From the NCBI RefSeq assembly GCF_002995495.1, contig NZ_PVZV01000003.1, positions 1-64,000 on the forward strand: a stretch of DNA of 64,000 nucleotides. Reading direction: 5' to 3'. Position numbers and translations under genes: made by a program. Position 1 is the first letter of the stretch, and each line of letters opens with the position of its first letter. Under the pieces are notes generated by a model. It was not told the origin of the DNA and did no database searches. It saw only the letters and a program-made list of their open reading frames with translations. This stretch comes from Actinocorallia populi (GTDB lineage Bacteria; Actinomycetota; Actinomycetes; Streptosporangiales; Streptosporangiaceae). This document shows, in pieces, positions 42,128-51,500 of this stretch.

Positions 42128-43768
42128 TCAGCCGCGGACGAGGCGGCCCGGGGCGACGTCGGCGATCTCCTCGCCGCCGGTCCGGGTGGCCACTCCGTTG
42201 ACCCACATGTGCTCGACGCCGGTGCTGCGCACGACGAGGCGGTCGGCGCCGCCGGGCTGGTCGTGGACGCGTTCGACGGGGGTGGTGCCGACGGTCGCGG
42301 GGTCGAACGCGACGAGGTCGGCGTGGAAGCCCTCCCTGACCAGGCCGCGCCCGGCGATGCGGAACGCCTGGTGGGGGTGGCCGGTCAGCCGCCAGACGGC
42401 GTCCTCCAGGCTGAGCGCGCCGCGTTCGCGCACCCAGTGTCCGAGCAGGTGGGTGGAGTAGCAGGCGTCGCACAGCTGGGTGGCGTGCGCTCCGGCGTCG
42501 GAGAGGCCCAGCAGGGTGCGCTTGTCGGCCAGGAGCCGGCCGACCTCGTCGTCGCCGTCGTTGTCCAGGACGATACGGAAGCGGGTGGCCATGCCGTCGG
42601 ACAGGGCGAGGTCGAGCATCAGGTCGAAGGGCGTGGTGCCCCGCTCCCCGGCCAGCCGGTCGAGGGGGACGCCGACCGCGTCGTGGTGGATGCCCGTCTC
42701 CTCGACGCTGGTCTTGGGCCAGCGGTGGCTCCAGGCCTTGAGCGTCGCCTCGCGGGCGCGCTCCCGCCACGCGGCGTCCCGGTAGAGGCCGGCCCGTTCG
42801 GCGCGGGGCAGGGCCAGTGCCTCCTTCCACTCGTCGATCTCGGCGAGCGGGACGGGGTCGGCCATGCCGATCTGCATGACGATCGGGCGGCAGGCGATCT
42901 GCGGGTAGACCTCGCCGGGCAGGGCCGCGCCGCGCTCCACCGCGCGCAGCGCGGCGCCGGGCTTGTCGGCGCGCGCCACCAGTGCGGTCCAGGTGACGGG
43001 GATGCCGTGGCGGGTGGCGATCTCGGAGAACTGGTCGATGAACATCCCCGGGCCGATCGACACCTGCAGGACGCCCTTGCCGAGCGAGCCCATGACCGAG
43101 GCGATCGCCTCCACCTCGTCGGTCTCGGCGAAGCGGCTGGGCACCGGACGGCCGAAGGCGCCCTGGTGGGCGGGCTGCCGCGAGGTCGAGAAGCCGATCG
43201 CCCCGGCTTCCAGGGCCTCGCGCACGAGGCCCTTCATGGTCTCGACCTCCTCCGCCGTGGCGGGGCGCTCCTCTCCCCCGGTCACGAACAGGCGCAGCGG
43301 GGTGTGGCCGAGGAAGGCGCCGACGTTGAGGCGCTTGCGCCGCGCGTCGATGGCGGCCAGGTACTCGGGGAAGGTCTCGAAGCACCAGTCGATGCCGGCG
43401 TCGAGCGCCTCCATCGACATGCCTTCGACGTTCTCCAGCGTGCGGACGATGATCTCGCGGTGCTCCGGGAGCGTGGGGGCGACGCCGAAGCCGCAGTTGC
43501 CCATGACGACGCTGGTCACGCCGTGCCAGCTGGAGGGCGTGAGGTCGGCGTCCCAGAGGATCTGCGCGTCGTAGTGGGTGTGGACGTCGATGAAGCCGGG
43601 CGCCAGCACGAGCCCGTCCAGGTCGACGACCTCGGTGCCCGGTCCCGGGACGAGTTCGCCGGGGTCGCGCACCGCGGTGATGCGGTCCCCTTCGACGGCG
43701 ACGTCGGCGGGCCGGGCCGGTGCCCCCGTCCCGTCGACCAGCGAGGCCCCGCGCAGCAGCAGATCCAT
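42128..43768 (-). CDS. N-acyl-D-amino-acid deacylase family amidohydrolase
   Basis: A 546-residue D-aminoacylase-type hydrolase and paralog of the gene at 13221. GFIDVHTHYDAQILWD supplies the first metal ligands, GNCGFGVAPT follows, GFSTSRQPAHQG is the family segment, and LGLSDAGAHATQ contains the catalytic Asp. The ATG at 43768 has GGAGAG upstream; 20 more codons are open but cross two operators. It is divergent from the aldehyde dehydrogenase at 43869. Presence with a P450 and aldehyde dehydrogenase suggests a substrate with an amide, lactam or similar bond, but this is inference. Confidence 0.92.
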   Translation of the reverse strand: MDLLLRGASLVDGTGAPARPADVAVEGDRITAVRDPGELVPGPGTEVVDLDGLVLAPGFIDVHTHYDAQILWDADLTPSSWHGVTSVVMGNCGFGVAPTLPEHREIIVRTLENVEGMSMEALDAGIDWCFETFPEYLAAIDARRKRLNVGAFLGHTPLRLFVTGGEERPATAEEVETMKGLVREALEAGAIGFSTSRQPAHQGAFGRPVPSRFAETDEVEAIASVMGSLGKGVLQVSIGPGMFIDQFSEIATRHGIPVTWTALVARADKPGAALRAVERGAALPGEVYPQIACRPIVMQIGMADPVPLAEIDEWKEALALPRAERAGLYRDAAWRERAREATLKAWSHRWPKTSVEETGIHHDAVGVPLDRLAGERGTTPFDLMLDLALSDGMATRFRIVLDNDGDDEVGRLLADKRTLLGLSDAGAHATQLCDACYSTHLLGHWVRERGALSLEDAVWRLTGHPHQAFRIAGRGLVREGFHADLVAFDPATVGTTPVERVHDQPGGADRLVVRSTGVEHMWVNGVATRTGGEEIADVAPGRLVRG

Positions 43769-43783
43769 CGGCTCTCCACTAAC

Positions 43784-43799
43784 AAGTGAGTACTCACCT
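43784..43799. promoter_or_regulatory. Cluster operator, site 9
   Basis: AAGTGAGT|ACTCACCT, the most symmetric copy, with a perfect GTGAGTACTCAC core. Only 15 bp from the D-aminoacylase-like start, so a bound repressor would cover the transcription start. Confidence 0.82.
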
Positions 43800-43814
43800 A
43801 CTTTTGGCCTACAA

Positions 43815-43830
43815 TAGCGGGCGTTCACTC
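43815..43830. promoter_or_regulatory. Cluster operator, site 10
   Basis: TAGCGGGC|GTTCACTC, 38 bp before the aldehyde dehydrogenase start. Its centre is 31 bp (about three helical turns) from site 9, so two bound dimers would lie on the same DNA face. Confidence 0.72.
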
Positions 43831-43868
43831 ACCAAGCTAGGCTCCGGATCCTGATCGCGGGAGGGCAC

Positions 43869-45335
43869 GTGGACGACCGGCTCATGTACCGGCGGGAGTT
43901 CTTCATCGGGGGCTCCTGGACGGCGCCCGCGGGCGGCGACCGCCTCGGCGTCGTCTCCCCGTCCACCGAGGAGGTCGTCGGCGAGGTGCCCGTCGCCGTC
44001 GCCGCCGACGCCGACCGCGCGGTGGACGCGGCGCGCACGGCGTTCGACACGGGACCGTGGCCCCGCATGACGCCGGACGAGCGCGCCGACGTCCTCAAGC
44101 GGGCCGCCGTCATCCTGCGCAAGCGCGAAGCCGACATCGCGGGCATCACCGTCGACGAGATGGGCTGCGCCGTCAGCCAGGCGCCCCGCGCCCAGACCGG
44201 GATGGTCGCTCCCCTTTTCGACTACTACGCCGACCTCATCCGCACCTACGAGTTCGAACGCGAGGTGGCCGCCGGAGACCGCGCCGGTCTGGTGACCGGC
44301 GAACCCGTCGGAGTCGCTGCGGTGATCGTCCCGTGGAACGCGCCCGTGACGCTCGCCGCCTGGAAGACCGCACCGGCGCTGGCCGCCGGATGCAGCGTCG
44401 TCGTCAAGCCGCCGCCCGAGGCCCCGCTCAGCGGGTACGTCCTGGCCGAGGCCCTCGCCGAGGCGGGAGTCCCGGACGGCGTGGTCAACCTGCTCCCCGG
44501 CGGACGCGAGGCCGGCGAGCACCTGGTGCGCCACCCCGGCACCGACAAGATCGCGTTCACCGGTTCGACGGCGGCGGGCAAGCGGATCATGAGCCTGTGC
44601 GGCGAGCAGGTCAAACGGGTCTCCCTGGAGCTCGGCGGCAAGTCCGCGTCCGTCGTCCTCGACGACACCGACATCGCCGCGGTCGTCCCGGCGCTCGTCG
44701 CCGGAGCCATGCACCTGTCGGGCCAGGTCTGCGGCGCCCACACCAGGGTCCTGCTGCCCCGCTCCCGCTACGCCGAGGCCGTCGAGGCCGCCGCCGCGGC
44801 GGCGGCCTCCGTCCCCGTCGGCGACCCCCGCGACCCGGCGACCGTGGTCGGCCCGCTCGTCGCCGAACGCCAGCGCACCCGCGTCGAGGGCTACATCGCC
44901 CTGGCCCGCGAGGCGGGCGCCCGGATCGCGGCGGGCGGCCGCCGCCCCGGGCACCTCCCCCGAGGCTGGTACGTCGAACCCACGGTCCTGGCCGACGTGG
45001 ACAACTCCATGCGCGTGGCCCGCGAGGAGATCTTCGGCCCGGTGCTCTGCCTCATCCCCTACGACGACGAGGACGACGCCGTCCGCATCGCCGACGACTC
45101 CCCCTACGGCCTGGCGGGCGGCGTCTGGTCCGCCGACCCCGCCCGCGCCCTGCGGGTCGCCCGCCGCCTGCGCACCGGAAGCATCGCCGTCAACGGCCAC
45201 TACCCGCCGTTCCCCCACGTTCCCTTCGGCGGCTTCAGGGAGTCCGGCCTGGGCCGCGAACTCGGCCCCGAAGGCCTCCGGAGCTTCCTGGAACCCCGCA
45301 GCATCGGCCTCCCCCCGGAGCTGCACCCGGCCTGA
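43869..45335 (+). CDS. NAD(P)-dependent aldehyde dehydrogenase
   Basis: A 488-residue aldehyde dehydrogenase. The catalytic Glu is E254 in SLELGGKSA and the nucleophile is C288 in LSGQVCGAHTR; VPWNAPV and FTGSTAAGKRI form the cofactor site. GGGAGG lies before the GTG start at 43869. It is a single-gene unit, divergent from the D-aminoacylase/P450 operon, with operator site 10 upstream. It is the second of three aldehyde dehydrogenases under the same type of operator, and probably removes an aldehyde produced by the P450 pathway. Confidence 0.94.
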   Translation: MDDRLMYRREFFIGGSWTAPAGGDRLGVVSPSTEEVVGEVPVAVAADADRAVDAARTAFDTGPWPRMTPDERADVLKRAAVILRKREADIAGITVDEMGCAVSQAPRAQTGMVAPLFDYYADLIRTYEFEREVAAGDRAGLVTGEPVGVAAVIVPWNAPVTLAAWKTAPALAAGCSVVVKPPPEAPLSGYVLAEALAEAGVPDGVVNLLPGGREAGEHLVRHPGTDKIAFTGSTAAGKRIMSLCGEQVKRVSLELGGKSASVVLDDTDIAAVVPALVAGAMHLSGQVCGAHTRVLLPRSRYAEAVEAAAAAAASVPVGDPRDPATVVGPLVAERQRTRVEGYIALAREAGARIAAGGRRPGHLPRGWYVEPTVLADVDNSMRVAREEIFGPVLCLIPYDDEDDAVRIADDSPYGLAGGVWSADPARALRVARRLRTGSIAVNGHYPPFPHVPFGGFRESGLGRELGPEGLRSFLEPRSIGLPPELHPA

Positions 45336-45348
45336 GCCCGCCCCGGCT

Positions 45349-45669
45349 TCACTCCAGGAGTTCGTAGAGCGCGATCGACGGCGGCGGGTCGAGCTGGAGG
45401 ACGTCGCTCATCCCGATCCGGCCGGAGGCGGAACGGGCGCGAAGCTCCTGGAGCGGCGAGTTCAGATCGTCGGCTTCGAGCTCGTAGACGGCCAGGTAGG
45501 CGTGCCGGGACGGGTCGCTCCCGTCGACCACCCTGTACCGGCGCGCGCCGACGATCCCCGGCACCTCGCAGACCTCGGGCAGGTGCGCGGTGCCGTACCA
45601 CTCGTTGTACTCGTCCTCCCGCGAGGGATCGGACGGACGGGAGTGCACGACCATGATGCCCTTCGGCAT
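45349..45669 (-). CDS. Small dimeric alpha/beta-barrel protein (copy 1)
   Basis: A 106-residue protein beginning MPKGIMVVHSRPSDPSREDE, with YNEWYGTAHLPEVCEVPGI and a C-terminal ALYELLE. The NEWY...HLPE pattern is typical of ferredoxin-like dimeric alpha/beta-barrel (EthD/DUF4286-type) proteins seen beside degradative genes. Role unknown. GGAGG precedes the ATG. It is a close paralog of 47544-47849, including a 33-bp stretch of identical DNA. It converges with the aldehyde dehydrogenase, 13 bp apart. Confidence 0.85.
   Translation of the reverse strand: MPKGIMVVHSRPSDPSREDEYNEWYGTAHLPEVCEVPGIVGARRYRVVDGSDPSRHAYLAVYELEADDLNSPLQELRARSASGRIGMSDVLQLDPPPSIALYELLE
45604..45636. repeat. Direct repeat, copy 1 of 2
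   Basis: 33 bp identical to 47784-47816 in the same orientation, inside the paralogous small genes. A second shared block covers the start region (45649-45672 and 47829-47852). Recombination between the copies would remove the MerR/GNAT block. Confidence 0.8.
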
Positions 45670-45844
45670 GGAACCTCCTGCTTGCCACTTGCTCCCGATC
45701 GTTCCCCCGAGTCGAAGTGGCTTCTTCCCTCACGGAAATGGATTAACACCCAAAGAGAAGAGGATTCTCACCGCTCGATCCGGTTGACTCTCACCCCGCG
45801 TGAGACATGACCGTGGACGAACCAGATGATGACGGGAGTCGGCG

Positions 45845-46684
45845 ATGGAACGGCTTGTGCCGATCGGGATGTTCTCGGCCATGACCCGGCTGTCGGTCAG
45901 GGCATTGCGCCTCTACGACGAGCTGGGCCTGTTGCGGCCGACGAAGGTCGACGCCTCCAGCGGTTACCGCTACTACGCGCTCGGCCAGGCGGGCGAGGCG
46001 GAATCGATCCGCAGGCTGCGGGCACTCGACATGCCGATAGAGGAGATCAGGCGGGTACTGGCCGCGTCCCCGGCGGACGTCACCGCCCTGCTGTCCGCGC
46101 ACCGGCAACGCCTCCAGGCCGAACGTGACCGCCACGACCACATGCTGGCCGTCATCACCCGATTGATCAACGGCGAGGAGAACCTCATGAACCACACGAT
46201 CACTGTCGAAGTCCTCCCCACGCGGACCGTGGCCTCGGTACGTCGCCACACCGATCTCGCCGGCACCGGCGCAGCCGTCGCCGACGGCTTCGGCACCCTC
46301 ATCGGGGCTCTCACACAGGCCGGTCGGCACCCGGTCGACGCCCCCTTCCTCGTGTTCCACGACGTCATCGACGCGGACAACGCCGGAGAGATCGAGGTGT
46401 GCATACCGATCGGAGCCCCCATCGCCGCGACCTCTTCGGTGCAGGTCGGCGAGATGGCCGAGACCACCGCCGCGGTCACCGTCCACCAGGGCCCCCATGC
46501 CGGGATCGCTCCCGCCTATCACAGCCTGACCGGCTGGATCACCGAGCAGGGGCACGAGATCGCCGGTCCGCCCCGGGAGATCTACCTCAACGACCCCGCC
46601 GTGACCGCCGAGGCCGACCTGCTCACCAAGGTGGCCTGGCCGATCCGGCCGGCGGCGACCAGACGTGGGGGGTCGTGGTGGTGA
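45845..46684 (+). CDS. MerR family regulator with GyrI-like effector domain
   Basis: A 279-residue regulator. The MerR winged helix (FSAMTRLSVRALRLYDELGLL, then GYRYYALGQ) occupies residues 8-75. A helical linker with QRLQAERDRHDHM follows, and the GyrI/BmrR-like ligand domain begins at TITVEVLPTRTVASVRRHT near residue 118. This arrangement binds hydrophobic or cationic drugs and activates efflux or resistance genes. GGGAG lies 6 bp before the ATG. The likely target is its own promoter or an unseen gene. Its last 62 bp overlap the convergent GNAT gene. Confidence 0.92.
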   Translation: MERLVPIGMFSAMTRLSVRALRLYDELGLLRPTKVDASSGYRYYALGQAGEAESIRRLRALDMPIEEIRRVLAASPADVTALLSAHRQRLQAERDRHDHMLAVITRLINGEENLMNHTITVEVLPTRTVASVRRHTDLAGTGAAVADGFGTLIGALTQAGRHPVDAPFLVFHDVIDADNAGEIEVCIPIGAPIAATSSVQVGEMAETTAAVTVHQGPHAGIAPAYHSLTGWITEQGHEIAGPPREIYLNDPAVTAEADLLTKVAWPIRPAATRRGGSWW

Positions 46685-47414
46685 CGGCCTCGAAGCCGAG
46701 GCGTTCCAGGATGGGGCGGCTGTCCCCCGAGGCGTCGACCTGCAGGTACCGGTAGCCGCGCTCGGCGGCCAGTCCGGCCCGGGCGGCCACGAGCGCCCGG
46801 TAGACGCCGCGGCCCCGCCACTCCCGCAGTGTCGATCCGCCCCACAGGGACGCGAAGGTGCCGTCCTCGCGCAACGCCATCCAGCCCGCCGCGACGACCC
46901 GGCCGGCGGCCTCCGCCGTGAAGATCGCCAGCCGGTCGGGGGCCGCGGCCAGGTTCCCGGCCAGACGGTCGCCGACGAAGGAGCAGTCGTGCCCCCACAC
47001 CCGCGACTCCAGCTCCACGATCGCCGGGATCGCCTCACCGCCGACCCGGCGGACCACCACGCCGTCCAGGGCGGGCGGCGCGGTCGCAAGACCGGAGATC
47101 CGCCCGATCATGACCGTCTCGACGGGCTCGGCGACGAACCCCGCGGCCCGCAACCGTTCGGGCAGGTCGCCGGGCAGGTCGTGCCCGTGGGTCTTCCACT
47201 CCACGGCCTCACCGCGCGCCCCGAAGAAAGCGGTCTGCGCGGCGATGAGGGCGTCGACGTCGTGGCCGGACAGGTCTCTCGGACCGATGACGAGCCCCCG
47301 GTGCTCCCCCACGACCCTCAGCACCGGCCCGTCCCGTTCGGTCCGGGCCCCGGGGGAGGGCAGGCCCGCCCCCCGCAGATGCTCGTCATAGGCCGCCAGG
47401 AGATCTTCACTCAT
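46623..47414 (-). CDS. GNAT family N-acetyltransferase
   Basis: A 263-residue acetyltransferase with its catalytic GNAT domain in the C-terminal half. Motif A is REWRGRGVYRALVAARAGLA, where RGRGVY matches R/QxxGxG/A for acetyl-CoA binding, followed by YLQVDASGDSRPILERLGF. The N-terminal 120 residues form a second, weaker GNAT-like module (VIGPRDLSGHDV onward). The substrate is unknown. It is unrelated to the operator regulon and overlaps MerR tail to tail. The ribosome site is weak. Confidence 0.85.
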   Translation of the reverse strand: MSEDLLAAYDEHLRGAGLPSPGARTERDGPVLRVVGEHRGLVIGPRDLSGHDVDALIAAQTAFFGARGEAVEWKTHGHDLPGDLPERLRAAGFVAEPVETVMIGRISGLATAPPALDGVVVRRVGGEAIPAIVELESRVWGHDCSFVGDRLAGNLAAAPDRLAIFTAEAAGRVVAAGWMALREDGTFASLWGGSTLREWRGRGVYRALVAARAGLAAERGYRYLQVDASGDSRPILERLGFEAVTTTTPHVWSPPAGSARPPW

Positions 47415-47543
47415 CCAGCGAAACTAACGCCATCCGGCTCCGGACGGCGAAGGCTTTTCATCGCGCTGTGGTGCTTCCGGGAAGCCCGACACCCCCGAAC
47501 TCCTCACCACCGCGAAGGCCGCCCTGCGTTCGCCCGGCCGGGT

Positions 47544-47849
47544 TCAGTCGAGGAGTTCGTAGATGGTCGCGATCGGGGGCGGACCCAGCGGAGGCAGGTC
47601 GTTCTTGCTCGTGCCCCGGGCGCGGAGCTCCTTGACGGGGGCGGTGAGGTCGTCGGCTTCCAGCTCGTAGACGGCCAGGTAGGTGTGGCCTTCCGGGCCT
47701 CCGCCGAGCACCTTGTAGCGGCGGGCTGAGACGAAGCCCGGGACCGCGAGGACCTCGGGCAGGTGGGTGTCGGTGTACCAGGCGTTGTACTCGTCCTCCC
47801 GCGAGGGATCGGACGGGCTGGACTGGACGACCATGATGCCCTTCGGCAT
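47544..47849 (-). CDS. Small dimeric alpha/beta-barrel protein (copy 2)
   Basis: A 101-residue paralog of 45349-45669, starting MPKGIMVVQSSPSDPSREDE, with YNAWYTDTHLPEVLAVPGF and ending IYELLD. AAGGAGG before the ATG at 47849 fixes the start. It lies 20 bp after an EthD-domain gene and is the last gene of the operon headed by the P450 at 54480, which links this protein type to the pathway, perhaps as a ring isomerase or degradation accessory. No catalytic residue is obvious. Confidence 0.85.
   Translation of the reverse strand: MPKGIMVVQSSPSDPSREDEYNAWYTDTHLPEVLAVPGFVSARRYKVLGGGPEGHTYLAVYELEADDLTAPVKELRARGTSKNDLPPLGPPPIATIYELLD
47784..47816. repeat. Direct repeat, copy 2 of 2
   Basis: Identical over 33 bp to 45604-45636, 2180 bp away and in the same orientation. 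Confidence 0.8.
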
Positions 47850-47869
47850 GGGCGACCTCCTTGTCGGCG

Positions 47870-48586
47870 TTATGGAAGCGGGACGACCTCTTCCCGGACG
47901 GCGAGGAACGCGGACCGGCCGAAGAGGCCGGGGTCCGCGCCGTCGGGGACGTTCTCGGCGAACCAGGCGATGCGGGTCCGCAGTCCTGCGAGGTCGTCGA
48001 AGTAGACCTCGTTGACCGCGTCGTAGGCCCACTCGCCCGCCTTGCGCACGTACGGGTGGCTCTGCACGTAGGCCTGGCCGCGCACCGCCTCGGGGATGGG
48101 CGTCTGCCTCTCCGCGCCCGGTCCGCGGACCCGGCCCGCGTGGTCGCGCCAGCGGGCGGAGAACTCGGCGGAGGTCAGGTCCGCGGCCCGGACGGCGACG
48201 GCCATGTGCTTGAACCGCACGCCGCCCGCCCGCCACCGCCGGTCCAGCCATGCGGCGCCGCGCAGCACCGCCTCCTCCGCGACGACCACCGGGCTCGCGT
48301 CGGAGTCGACGACCCGGTCGAGCCGGCTCAGCACCGCCCCTCCTCTGGGCGTGCCGACCCAGCCCCGGAACCTGCGCAGGTGGTCCGCGTCGGCGAACCA
48401 GCCGATCTCGACCCCGTCATGGACGGGGTCGGGGAGGCCGGGCAGGGTCGTGCACAGCACGATGCGGGAGGGTCGGACGTCCGGCGGCGCCTGTGCGACC
48501 GCCGCGACCGCGGTCGGCCAGACCTGCGCGAGTTCCCCGGGCGTGGCGCCCGCACGCCTGGTGACGAACCGGATCCCTTTGATCAT
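47870..48586 (-). CDS. EthD-domain protein
   Basis: A 238-residue protein with two tandem alpha/beta-barrel units. The second contains FKHMAVAVRAADLTSAEFSA and RWRDHAGRV, matching the EthD pattern; the first (MIKGIRFVTRRAGATPGEL) is a degenerate copy. EthD proteins accompany oxygenase systems, for example the EthB P450 for alkyl ethers, but their chemistry is not established. The ATG at 48586 overlaps the stop of the oxidoreductase upstream by 4 bp. Confidence 0.85.
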   Translation of the reverse strand: MIKGIRFVTRRAGATPGELAQVWPTAVAAVAQAPPDVRPSRIVLCTTLPGLPDPVHDGVEIGWFADADHLRRFRGWVGTPRGGAVLSRLDRVVDSDASPVVVAEEAVLRGAAWLDRRWRAGGVRFKHMAVAVRAADLTSAEFSARWRDHAGRVRGPGAERQTPIPEAVRGQAYVQSHPYVRKAGEWAYDAVNEVYFDDLAGLRTRIAWFAENVPDGADPGLFGRSAFLAVREEVVPLP

Positions 48587-51500
48587 GCGGGCGGTCCGGT
48601 GAGTGCGGCGGCCCGTGCCCGCCAGGCGGCCGCGGCCTGCTCCTTGATCCCGGCGTAGCCCCTGACCGGCATGACGGACGACGCGAGCTCCACGAGCGTG
48701 TCGTACGGCAGTCCTGCCCGGAGGCTCTCGCCGACCAGCCGCTCGTACTCCGCGATGAGCGCCCGTTCGAGGCGCCGGTCCGGGTCCAGGCCGAAGACGT
48801 CCAAGGGTGTTCCCCGGAGGCGCCTCATCCGGCGCAGTACGCGAAATGCCAGCTCGTACGGTCTGCCCATCGGCAGTTTCCGCTTCATCCCCAGACGGCG
48901 CAGGGTGGGCGGGTGGAGGTGGAACGTCACCGTGTACGGGCCCTCGATGCCGAGGTCGCTCGCGATCCGGTCGTAGTCGGCCTTCAGGTGCAGGCGGGCC
49001 ACCTCGTACTCGTCCTTGTAGGTGAGGAGCCTGAACCATGCCTCGGCCACGGCCCGGGTGAGCGCCCAGCCGCGGTCGGCGCCGTCGTGCGCCGCCGCGC
49101 GCTCCACCAGGTCGAGGAACCGGGCGGCCCTCGCCGTGTCCTGGTAGTCGACGGCCTGCGCGGCCCGCCGGACGAGGACGTCGCGCAGTTCGTCCGGCAG
49201 GTCCCTGCCGTCCAGCAGCGGGGCGGCCGCCGCGAGTGCGCCGGGTGAAGGGTCGAAGAGGGTGCTCACGCTCCCGGCCCCGTCCAAAGCGGCTTCGACG
49301 GCCGCCGGGTCGTGTGCCGCCCAGCGCCCCCAGGCGAACGCCGCCAGGTTGGCCTCAGCCGCGCGGCCTCTCCTCATCGCCTTCTCGAGTTCGGCGAACG
49401 GGACCGGCAGGCCGCCGAGCTGGAACGCCGCGCCGAGCAGCACGACGTTCGCGAGCAGGTGGTCGGCGAAGACGTTCTCGGCGATGCGCCGCGAGTCGAC
49501 GAAGGCGGTGTTCTCCTTGCCGACGCGTTCGGTGATCTCCTTTTCGAGGTCCGCGAGACCGGGCGGGGCGAGGCCGCTCTGCAGCATGGCCGCGGTGGGG
49601 GTGAGCCGGGAGTCGATGACGGCGACCGTGCGGCCGGGGCGGACCTTCGCGAGGTGGTTCGCGGCGGCGGCCTGCAGGATGTCGCCGGACAGGTAGAGGT
49701 CGGCCCCGCCGGAGCCGACGGCCGCCGCGCCCAGGGCATCCAGGTCGATGGCCAGGTGGAGGTGGGAGACGACCGCGCCGGCCTTCTGGGAGAGCCCGGT
49801 CTGGTCCATGCCGCCGACCGCCAGCCCCGCGGACTCGGCGGAGGAGGCGATGAGCCGGTTCGCGGTGATGACGCCCGTGCCGCCGATGCCCGTGAAGTAG
49901 ACGCCGTACCGGCCGTCGATGGCGGGCGTGCGAGGCTCGGGGAGCGTGCCGGTCGGCGGTGTCGGCCGTACCTCGGTCCGCTTCCGCGATCTGCGCCGTC
50001 CGCGTTTCTTCGGCTTCAGGGTCACGAACGAAGGGCAGTCGCCTTCGAGGCAGGTGTAATCGCGGTTGCAGGACGGGTCGTGGATCTGCCGTTTGTCGCC
50101 GAACTCCGTCTCGACCGGCAGCACCGACAGGCAGTTGCTCTTGGTGCCGCAGTCCCCGCATCCCTCGCACACCGCCTCGTTGATGACCACCCGTCGCGGT
50201 GGCTCGGGCAACAAGCCGCGTTTGCGCAGCCGCCGGGCCTCCGCCGCGCACCGCTGGTCGTAAATGATCACCGTGACGCCCGGCACCGACCGCAGCCGCT
50301 CCTGGGCCTCGTCGAGCCGGTCGCGGCCCAGCACCTCCACGCTCCGCGCCCAGCGCGCCCGCCGTCCGTACCGCTCGGGATCCTCCGCGCACACGACGAT
50401 CCTCCCGACGCCCTCGGCCTCCAGGGCTCGGGTCATCGCCGGGACGTCCATCAGCCCGGTGACGTCCTGGCCGCCGGTCATGGCCACGGCCGCGTTGTAG
50501 AGGATCTTGAAGGTGATGTCCGCTCCGGCGGCCACGCTCGCCCGGATGGCGAGGGTCCCGGAGTGGCTGAGCGTGCCGTCGCCGAGGTTCTGGATGAGGT
50601 GCGGTTCGGCGACGAACGGCGACAGACCGATCCACGGCACGCCCTCGGCGCCCATCGGCGTCGGCGGCAGGCTCCGCGTGCCCTGGTGGCGCGCCTCGAA
50701 GTACATGATCCCGTGGCAGCCCACTCCCCCGCCCGCCAGCGCCCCGTCCGGCAGGACGGTCGAGCGGTTGTGCGGGCACCCACTGCAGTAGCCCGGAGCG
50801 CGAGAAGCGACGGGCAGCAGCGGCAGCCGGGCCCGCCGCGGCTCCTCCGGGCGGGCGAGCCCGGGGAGAAGCCGCGCAAGGACCTTCGCCACCGAGGACG
50901 GATCCAGTTCACCGGCGGACGACGTGAGCGGCCTCCCCGCCCTGTCCCGCTTCCCGTTCGCGGGAACCGGACTCCCCGCCTCGTGCAGGATGCTCCGCAA
51001 CTGCGTCTCGACGAACGGCCGCTTCTCCTCGACGACGGCGAGTTCCTCAACGGAGGCCGCGAACTCCAGGACGGTCTCCTCGACCAGCGGGTAGGTCATG
51101 CCGAGCCGCAGGATCCGCACGCCGGCCGCTTCCGGTGACGTCCCGAGGTCAGTGAGCGCCTGGAGCACGTCGAAGTACGTCCGCCCCGCGCACACCACCC
51201 CCAGACGCGCGCCCGGCCCGGCCCCCGTCACGCGGTCGAGCCCGTTGTGGCGCGCGTAGGCGCGGGCGGCGCGCAGCCGGTGCTCCGACACCAGCGCCTC
51301 CTGTCCGGGCACGGCATGCGGCCCGATCCTCCCCAGAGGCCGGTGGCGCCACGGTTCCCCGTCGATGACGACGCCCTCGGGATCGCGCGGGGCGTGCCGC
51401 CCGGGATCGAGGTCGACGGTCCCGATCCCGTCGGCGACCGCGGTGACGATCTTCATTCCCGCCCACGTTCCCGCGTACCGGGAGAGGCGGAAGGCGTGCA

